This document shows positions 56,425 through 64,000 of a DNA stretch of 64,000 nt, in pieces (position 1 is the stretch's first letter; each line of letters begins with the position of its first letter). Position numbers and translations under genes: made by a program. Origin of the DNA: Siphonodentalium dalli. Taxonomy: Eukaryota > Mollusca > Scaphopoda > Gadilida > Siphonodentaliidae. The notes beneath the pieces are model-generated. The model saw only the letters and a list, made by a program, of their open reading frames with translations. It was not told the DNA's origin and ran no database searches. Where the stretch lies: assembly GCA_032622095.1 (NCBI GenBank), contig CP136063.1, forward strand, positions 73,449,980 to 73,513,979, in the 5' to 3' direction.

Positions 56425-57520
56425 AGATATGTCATAGCTGAGCGCACTATGTATGTTTACCTGCAAAACACAATCATTTTTGGCGGATCTTATTTTGCCA
56501 TTGCCTGGACAATCCAGTCGAGGTTCTTGTGTTTCTCGGATGTTTCGGCGATATGAATAAAAATGTTAGTCCTGGAAACGACATCATATATCATTAGGAC
56601 GAGCATTATAAACTAATATCTCACTTTAAAAATAACCTCTACTTTTGCTTCAGTATCAAATGTCCGATTGTAGAACACATTGACCCTATTTATTTTTGAC
56701 ACCAGTACTCGGGTGTGATCAGACAACAAACACATATATATACCATAAATTGCCACAATGCAAGAGAAATCGAATAGTCAGTGAACCAGTTTCACGAATG
56801 AATGATTTACAATTTGGGGGGGGGTGGACAGACCGGGATGTCGCTCCACGCCAAATATGGAATGTTCCGTTTCCTTTTACTCGACCGTCCAGATTTGGTC
56901 ACGATGAATATTGCGTCCTCATTAACTTGTGAAGAAACCCTGGGCACATTCACATTTACATTTGTTTTTTTATTTGTGATCTTTTCCATCGATACGAACT
57001 TTGCAGGACATATGTGCATTTCACGTTTAGATAGTTTTGGTTTTGTTGAAGGAACTGAACGTGGGGGCTTCGGTTTTTATTCGGATTTGGAACTGTATAA
57101 TTGTCACGTTCGAAATCTGGATATTCAGAACTATTATCAGTTGAGCCCTCCGGTGGTGGCGGTTGAGAATCGGTCCCGTTTTCGATTATTTCTGGCGACG
57201 ACACGGATACAGTGCGTTCAGTTGACGGAGTAGTCGACCCTGATTTATTTGAAACAGAATCGGGGTTGGTTGAAAGGTGGAAATCAGTTTCAATCTAACT
57301 GGGAATCAAAAGTTCCTGTACCACTAGAATGACTATCCTTTGGAATTAAAAGCGATGCGTCAAAATAATCGGGCCAAGTGTCGAAAATTGGCAAGGAGTA
57401 AGTATATCTATTTGGAGTGTCATTGTTTCCATTTATGTCCAATTTGTATATGGATTGCATATAGACTATTTGAACCGAAAGATCCTTTCCTCGATTGAAA
57501 TTTCTGTATAATATGTGGCA
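56425..57520 (-). pseudogene. Merlin 3'-end duplication, unit 1 (1,096 bp)
   Basis: The first of three tandem units that start 'gatatgtcatagctgagcgc' and end inside the Merlin gene at 'ttctgtataatatgtggca'. The minus strand encodes the transposase C-terminal extension, with IENGTDSQPPPPEGS and SSEYPDFERDNYTVPNP. Relative to units 2 and 3 it lacks about 215 bp (between 'agaccggga' and 'tgtcgctccacgcc'), including the end of the coding region, and it lacks a 5-bp 'tgagc' insertion that they share. Confidence 0.75.
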
Positions 57521-58839
57521 GATATGTCATAGCTGAGCGCACTATGTATGTTTACCTGCAAAACACAATGATTTTTGGCGGATCTTATTTTACCATTGCC
57601 CGGACAATCCAGTCGAGGTTCTTGTGTTTCTCGGATGTTTCGGCGATATGAATAAATTTTTTAGCCCTGGAAACGACATCATATATCATTAGGACGAGCA
57701 TTATAAACTAATATCTCACTTTTAAAATAACCTCTACTTTTGCTTCAGTATCAAATTATCGATTGTAGAACATATTGACCCTATTTATTTTTGACACCAG
57801 TACTCGGTGTGATCAGACAACAAATACATATATATATACCATAAATAGCCACAATGCAAGAGAAATCGAACAGTCAGTGAACCAGTTTTCACGAATGAAT
57901 GATTTGCAATTTTGGGGGTGGACAGACCGGGACTGGCCATGATATTACATTACAAAATAGGGGTGTATATTTTTCAGCGTTAAGATAATAATGCGCAAAA
58001 ATCACATTTAAATAGAATATAATTACTTATCTATTTACATTTTATAAACTATTTACAAGATGACTAGTCTTTAATTCTTTTTTTGTGTGGGTTTTTGACG
58101 CTTTTTCGGCGAACTAAAATCAGGATCGTCTGACATGTCGCTCCACGCCAAATATGGAATGTTCCGTTTCCTTTTGCTCGACCGTCCAGATTTGGTCACG
58201 AATATTGCGTCCTCATTAACTTATGAAGAAACCCTGGGAACATTCAAATTTACATTTGTTTTTTTATTTGTGATCTTTTCCATCGACACGAACTTTGCAG
58301 GACATATGTGCATTTCACGTTTGGATAGTTTTGGTTTTGTTGAAGGAACTGGACGTGGGGGCTTCGGTTTATTCGGATTTGGAACTGTATAATTGTCACG
58401 TTCGAAATCTGGATATTCAGAAATATTATCAGTTGAGCTGAGCCCTCCGGTGGCGGCGGTTGAGAATCGGTCCCGCTTTCGATTAGTTCTGGCGACGACA
58501 CGGATACAGTGCGTTCAGTGGACGGATCCCAGTTATTGTAGTCGACCCTGATTTATTTGAAACAGAATCGGGGTTGGTTGAAAGGTGGAAATCAGTTTCA
58601 ATCTGACTGGGAATAAAAAGTTCCCCTTGAGTGCCTGTACCACTAGAATGACTATCCTTTGGAATTATAAGCGATGCGTCAAAATCATCGGGCCAAGTGT
58701 CGAAAATTGGCAAGGAGTAAGTATATCTATTTGGAGTGTCATTGTTTCCATTTATGTCCAATTTGTATATGGATTGCATATAGACTAATTGAACCGAAAG
58801 ATCCTTTCCTCGATTGAAATTTCTGTATAATATGTGGCA
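57521..58839 (-). pseudogene. Merlin 3'-end duplication, unit 2 (1,319 bp)
   Basis: The unit is nearly identical to unit 3. The minus-strand coding remnant runs from the breakpoint at 58839 through DSHSSGTGTQGELFIPSQIE to a basic tail, SPKKRQKPTQKK, with TAA at 58073-58071. It lacks the catalytic domain. The tail resembles a bipartite nuclear localisation signal (RSSKRKR also precedes it in another frame). Confidence 0.8.
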
Positions 58840-60158
58840 GATATGTCATAGCTGAGCGCACTATGTATGTTTACCTGCAAAACACAATGATTTTTGGCGG
58901 ATCTTATTTTACCATTGCCCGGACAATCCAGTCGAGGTTCTTGTGTTTCTCGGATGTTTCGGCGATATGAATAAATTTTTTAGCCCTGGAAACGACATCA
59001 TATATCATTAGGACGAGCATTATAAACTAATATCTCACTTTTAAAATAACCTCTACTTTTGCTTCAGTATCAAATTATCGATTGTAGAACATATTGACCC
59101 TATTTATTTTTGACACCAGTACTCGGTGTGATCAGACAACAAATACATATATATATACCATAAATAGCCACAATGCAAGAGAAATCGAACAGTCAGTGAA
59201 CCAGTTTTCACGAATGAATGATTTGCAATTTTGGGGGTGGACAGACCGGGACTGGCCATGATATTACATTACAAAATAGGGGTGTATATTTTTCAGCGTT
59301 AAGATAATAATGCGCAAAAATCACATTTAAATAGAATATAATTACTTATCTATTTACATTTTATAAACTATTTACAAGATGACTAGTCTTTAATTCTTTT
59401 TTTGTGTGGGTTTTTGACGCTTTTTCGGCGAACTAAAATCAGGATCGTCTGACATGTCGCTCCACGCCAAATATGGAATGTTCCGTTTCCTTTTGCTCGA
59501 CCGTCCAGATTTGGTCACGAATATTGCGTCCTCATTAACTTATGAAGAAACCCTGGGAACATTCAAATTTACATTTGTTTTTTTATTTGTGATCTTTTCC
59601 ATCGACACGAACTTTGCAGGACATATGTGCATTTCACGTTTGGATAGTTTTGGTTTTGTTGAAGGAACTGGACGTGGGGGCTTCGGTTTATTCGGATTTG
59701 GAACTGTATAATTGTCACGTTCGAAATCTGGATATTCAGAAATATTATCAGTTGAGCTGAGCCCTCCGGTGGCGGCGGTTGAGAATCGGTCCCGCTTTCG
59801 ATTAGTTCTGGCGACGACACGGATACAGTGCGTTCAGTGGACGGATCCCAGTTATTGTAGTCGACCCTGATTTATTTGAAACAGAATCGGGGTTGGTTGA
59901 AAGGTGGAAATCAGTTTCAATCTGACTGGGAATAAAAAGTTCCCCTTGAGTGCCTGTACCACTAGAATGACTATCCTTTGGAATTAAAAGCGATGCGTAA
60001 AAATAATCGGGCCAAGTGTCGAAAATTGGCAAGGAGTAAGTATATTTATTTGGAGTGTCATTGTTTCCATTGATGTCCAATTTGTATATAGATTGCATAT
60101 AGAATAATTGAACCGAAAGATCCTTTCCTCGATGTAAATTTCTGTATAATATGTGGCA
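58840..60158 (-). repeat. Merlin 3'-end duplication, unit 3, joined to the parent gene
   Basis: Exactly 1,319 bp from the start of unit 2, with only a handful of substitutions. Its right end continues into the rest of the transposase, so this is the parental copy. The breakpoints share 'gca' microhomology ('gtgtgca|gatatg' against 'tgtggca|acggtgg'). Confidence 0.85.
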
Positions 60159-60793
60159 ACGGTGGCTTTCGAGAGTACATGTACTTAAAGTGCAGCCACT
60201 CATTCTGCTGAAGTAGTCTTTCACGTGTTTCCATGAAGATTCAATTGTATTAGTATTTACTGAATAGATTTCCCCGGTTGTTTCATCCTTATATTTATGC
60301 ATAATTCATATTGATGAAGGACGTTGAAATGTCTGTAGCCATGATCATTCAAATTGATATTATATCCGCTCCAGCCATCACTAAGAATAGTTGACCCGGT
60401 TTGGACATATTTTGTGATTATTGAGCGCAAAGTGTCTTGGTCCCGATTAAAGACTTGGAATAACAATAGTCTCTGACTTTCGGTCTCGACCAAATATCCA
60501 CAGGGCCATACCCTTTCGTTTGCCTTTCCCGTACTTTGATATGCTATGCGGCCAAAATAAGGTTCATCTATCTGTATTGTTCCCGATAGTTTTTGATTTT
60601 GAATGTTTATCCAATAAAATTCCATTGTTATTTCCCTCAAATATGTTGCCCACTGGTGAGCTGTGGATGAGTAATTTACACCCGCGTGTCTGTTTGCTAG
60701 CTTTTAATTTACAGTTTCTGCAGAGCCTTTTACAAACACAAAGATATCTTGAAAAGAATGGTGACTTTATGAGAAGAAGGAATTTTGTCTAAT
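59390..60793 (-). pseudogene. Merlin (IS1016/ISXO2-like) DDE transposase, frameshifted
   Basis: Minus strand, about 450 codons in pieces. The N-terminal part (60793-60641) has a stop where the 20.9-kb copy has Trp (TAG for TGG), then CKRLCRNC and HSSPVGNIFEG. The 60640-60257 frame has GTIQIDEPYFGR (first catalytic Asp), WPCGYLVETESQ and ILSDGWSGYN (second Asp), followed by GYRHFNVLHQYE. The continuation in another frame (60302-59802) has VNTNTIESSWKHVKDYF (catalytic Glu). This D-D-E spacing and the 'HTNTIE..W...K' signature are those of Merlin transposons, the eukaryotic relatives of IS1016/IS1595. A Ser/Pro-rich extension with a basic tail ends at TAA 59392-59390. The frameshift between the second Asp and the Glu inactivates it. 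Confidence 0.85.
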
Positions 60794-60799
60794 TGATTA

Positions 60800-62335
60800 T
60801 GTACAGAGTAATATATCTTTTATTGATTATAAATTATACCACAATTTGTTTGAGTCGACTGCTGCAATTTGTCGTGTTCAAATTATTCTGAGAGTGATAA
60901 GAGCTGTATGGCATTATTTGAAATTCTGTTGAGTACGAAGTAGTGTTACGGGTGGCAAATTTACCGGAATGCAAAAATAAAAATTGTCGTTCTCGAGTAA
61001 TTTTTTTACAGTTTTAAACCAAATGTATCAAATAAAAGTTATATTATATGCATACTAGTCCCATATACTCATTTAATTTATTGTATTGTCAATAGTCAGT
61101 GAGTGGCTGGAATTTTCTCCCCGTATCAGCATAATGTTTTAAACGATCGTGTGTGCAATGGGTTTACCAATCCACTATCCCTCAATTTGATTACGTCTTG
61201 TACACGGAAATTCGTAATTTAATTTACGCCATTGTATGGCTCCAGCCATAAATTAAATTTATATCAAATTATTAACTTTGATTTTAAGATAGCCTATTAA
61301 CCTGAGAGTTTACATAATACATCTTCGACTCAAATTACTTATGTTTCTATATATTATCGATTTTAGATCGTTGTTATCCCCGGAAATTTATTGAAAATGG
61401 CGTACAGTACTCCTTTAAGTGCTGACTTCCTTCATTCTATAAAATGTACATGTTAGTATCCAAACACCATCTTCACTGTAAATACGTAAAAAGAAACTAA
61501 GATTGTCCCAAATTCCAAGTTTGAACTACGGCCATATGTAAATAATTAGTACTGTATTCGTGACGAATTATTGGGTAGTTTACCGTCTCGTGACTGCAGG
61601 AGGCGCTGCATGTGGGCGCGATTCCTTGGGCTGTACAGACGCATGTGGTCGGCCCAGTCAAAACACAATATTGGATCTAATCCATTAACCCACACAAACG
61701 CACTTAACTTGGTGCGGTCCCAATATGATCCCCCCCCCCCAAATGAGTCTTCTAACATGGTAAGGCCACATGTTGGCCGGACCTATCAACTCTTGGATTA
61801 AGGCCCATTTGGTATGAGTCTCCCGGTTTCGATTCCTCATAACATTCATTGTTAAAATGACTAACTGCACGAAAATCTACAAGGTCGTGTGATCTTTAAA
61901 TATTGCGACACTGACGGACTCGCACACAATTGGCAAATAGCTGGGTACCTAACGTCATGGAAACCTTCGGATCATGGGTGGAGAGGAGCTGTCAACCATC
62001 ATTTTGGGACGTCACTAGGGTTTGTCTGGTTTATGCAGCGCGACGATTGGACGAGTCACCCCCTTTGGTGATAAAAATATAATTTTGCCACCAGAGACTA
62101 GATGGAGAACAAGTCGGTCGACTCATGTCCTAGAGTGAGTTAGATTATATCTAACTCACGTATTGCACGCGAATTTTGAAAAAAAAAATATCAATCAAAT
62201 TGGTTCAATGCTGTTTTTGCTCTTTCAACACCAGCTCTTACAAAGTGTGGACAATCATCAGTTTCAGATAATTTCAGACCAGCTTCTGTCGTCTGGTTTA
62301 ATATCAATTATTCTGAACCAACTTGGCCAGTGCAA
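60800..62335. other. Intergenic, no supported gene
   Basis: AT-rich to 61500, then a short GC-richer block around 61570-61760 with a C-run (61730-61740). No recognised domain. 62135-62160 has a small inverted repeat, 'gagtgagttagat' and 'atctaactcac'. Confidence 0.4.
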
Positions 62336-62339
62336 TAAC

Positions 62340-63060
62340 AGCTTGGGGCTTGGGAGTTTTCACTCCCTGTCTCTCAGCACCGCGGCAAGGCTTGGTCGGG
62401 TCTTCCGACTAGGGTGGGGGGGGGGGCTCGAGGCGTTCGTTACCGCCTGCTGAGTCCCACTGGACCAGAAAACCAGCTTGCCACAACAATGCTGCCACCC
62501 AGCGATGTACTCTCCAATGGCAGAGGATACAGATATTCACTGGGTGGGCCAGCACCCTCCCACAACTATCATACCTTGTGATCCTCTCGGGACCCACATG
62601 GAAGACCCTCTCCAGTTCCCCAACTCGCTTCCTCCGCGGGAAGGGGCCCTCCAAAGCGACCACCCCCCCCCCCCCCCGCTAGGGCCTCCAAAGACACCCC
62701 AAGGGGCGTGTGTAGGCCACTAGAGCCGCCCGCATCTCATCTAGAGTGGCCGATTAATGTCTGGCGGATGGCTCCCATAAAGCCGGGAGGTGACGTGACA
62801 CTCCTCCACATGGCGCTGAAATTGACGGGTGGTTTCACCACATACGTCGCACCGTGAACTGCCGTGTCGGATTCCCACCCGTCGACCAGCGCCCTGAGAA
62901 GAGCGCCGACGGCTCCACACTTCTAACACGGACCCCTCCCCCATTTGGTGGGGTCTACCCCTTTGTAGGGCCTGGGTACGCGGACTCCCACCTCACTCTC
63001 ATGGGCTGGGCGGCCGCCTCGGTATTAGTCCGAGAACACTCCCGAATATTTTTAACAAGT
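62340..63060. other. GC-rich segment with G/C homopolymers and a C2H2-like remnant
   Basis: The composition shifts sharply to GC-rich, with G-runs (62413-62425) and a C-run (62666-62680). Several overlapping frames are open on both strands. On the minus strand near 62860-62790 the translation CDVCGETTRQFQRHVEECHV has a C2H2-like spacing. It may be a fragment of a GC-rich mobile element (zinc-finger N-terminus of a non-LTR or DNA element), but nothing else supports an identity. Confidence 0.35.
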
Positions 63061-64000
63061 TAATTCTTGGGCTGGTCCGTATATAGCGCTGAAATTGAAT
63101 CTACGTCCAATTGGGCTAGCTCTCGTAGTTAATATTGCGGCCACGATATAGATTACGGACAATGGGGAAGGGGGGGGGGGGGTAAATGGTGTGGTCTGTG
63201 ACATTGACATTATTGCTATGCGAGCTATAGCCGAGGCGGGTGTAGGTTTGATTTATGATATTGTTTAGGGTGAGAAATAGAAATTGATTCATGTCCGAAA
63301 AGTTGTTGCGCGATTAATTTAATTACCGCTTATGTCTAACTGTCGTGTCGGCGTTCATTTTCAGAGTTTTACCCGTTTGTTCCACTAGAACAACTTCCAG
63401 ACTGTAGTAAGTGTCTTCTCTTAAGTTGTTATATTTCAGGTTGTTGTTGTTAATCTGATAATAATCATAAATGCCGTTCTTCCTCTTGAGAACGACTACC
63501 ACGTGGACGAATCGTGTTCCGTGCAGAGGATTACGATTTTCCGTTTCCAGAACGTATATTTGTATGTCCTCTCCATACTCCTACCACTGGATGTTGAGGT
63601 TTGGCCTCTTGATAGGCTGCCGACTTCAGCACGTGCTTCAACCACAGGTACTGAATGAGAGGCTAGAAGGACATGTTATATTATAGCCAATTAAAACATT
63701 TACATACAGAATAAAAGGTCGGCAGACTGCAGTGTCCACCGACACGGTGGCTAATCCAGGATTAGCTTTGCGACAAAATACATCGAAGCAATAGTGGTTA
63801 TAACAAAGCATGGTTCGCGCTGGCCCAACTATTGTTTGGTGCCACTTTTGATTTTGGTTTTCCAAAAAAAAACAAGTAAATTACCTATTACATGTATATA
63901 TTTATTTTATCAATGATGTGCAACAATTGACAAGAAACACAAAGTAATCATAACAGTTCAGAAAAGCAACATTACAAATATAATAGTAATAAAAATATAT
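63061..64000. other. Right edge, no supported gene
   Basis: It contains a G-run at 63170-63181. 63471-63650 is open in all three plus frames for 50-70 codons and ends at 'caaccacag|gtactg', a junction-like sequence. No domain was recognised. Confidence 0.35.

Noticed and set aside
1-64000. Prokaryotic operons, ribosome binding sites, CRISPR arrays or tRNA/rRNA genes
   Set aside because: The window is eukaryotic; no clover-leaf, rRNA core or spacer-repeat array was recognised. A tRNA scan and Rfam search could still find short RNAs.

Overview
The window is eukaryotic nuclear DNA from an invertebrate animal, most likely a marine mollusc or a close lophotrochozoan. This is inferred from three things: an intron-bearing gene of a metazoan family; the mix of mobile elements (Merlin-like, EnSpm/CACTA-like, tyrosine-recombinase, Jockey-like non-LTR); and frequent TACATGTA and ACCGGT palindromes around 39-45 kb. 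The base composition is AT-rich. Local C or G homopolymers and GC-rich islands coincide with repeats. No rRNA, tRNA or CRISPR was recognised.

1-9 kb: a decayed tyrosine-recombinase fragment at the left edge, a candidate inverted-repeat element, a broken SGNH-hydrolase-like gene, and dispersed repeats. At 6.85-8.5 kb there is a tandem array of a 138-bp, phase-symmetric minus-strand exon in four copies. It is followed by the 3' end of a non-LTR reverse transcriptase.

9-30 kb: a gag-like ORF1 with three zinc knuckles and its leader; two families of degenerate ~170-bp tandem repeats with 'tccgtccg' heads; nested hairpins; a Merlin N-terminal fragment; an almost perfect 165-bp palindrome; two adjacent members of a second repeat family; a ~1.5-kb direct duplication; and an array of GTGTCANNTGACAC palindromes.

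31-46.5 kb: the main host gene. Nine minus-strand exons between 31288 and 40118 join with matching phases at every junction to encode about 475 residues. The product resembles the SAMD3-like family (PB1-like N-terminus, central 'TFxxRR' module, conserved C-terminal module). Its largest open segments are short, so it is easily missed. A YY1/NRF-1-like promoter motif pair at 46.5 kb may be its start. A 930-bp inverted-repeat element lies at 44.77-45.70 kb.

46.6-54.2 kb: an intact single-exon C2H2/EnSpm-like transposase on the minus strand; a 5'-truncated Jockey-like reverse transcriptase that overlaps a second frame encoding a proline/glutamine-rich linker and SGNH hydrolase motifs; then a mosaic of three repeat families whose sister copies lie at 29.7, 25.4 and 5.0 kb.

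54.4-64 kb: a frameshifted RecQ-like helicase exon; a duplicated CRE/E-box block; a broken Merlin transposase whose 3' end and flank are tandemly triplicated (two units of exactly 1,319 bp); and a GC-rich, G/C-run-bearing stretch of unknown origin. Apart from the SAMD3-like gene, and possibly the 138-bp exon array and the 818-codon transposase frame, most coding signal here is mobile-element debris.
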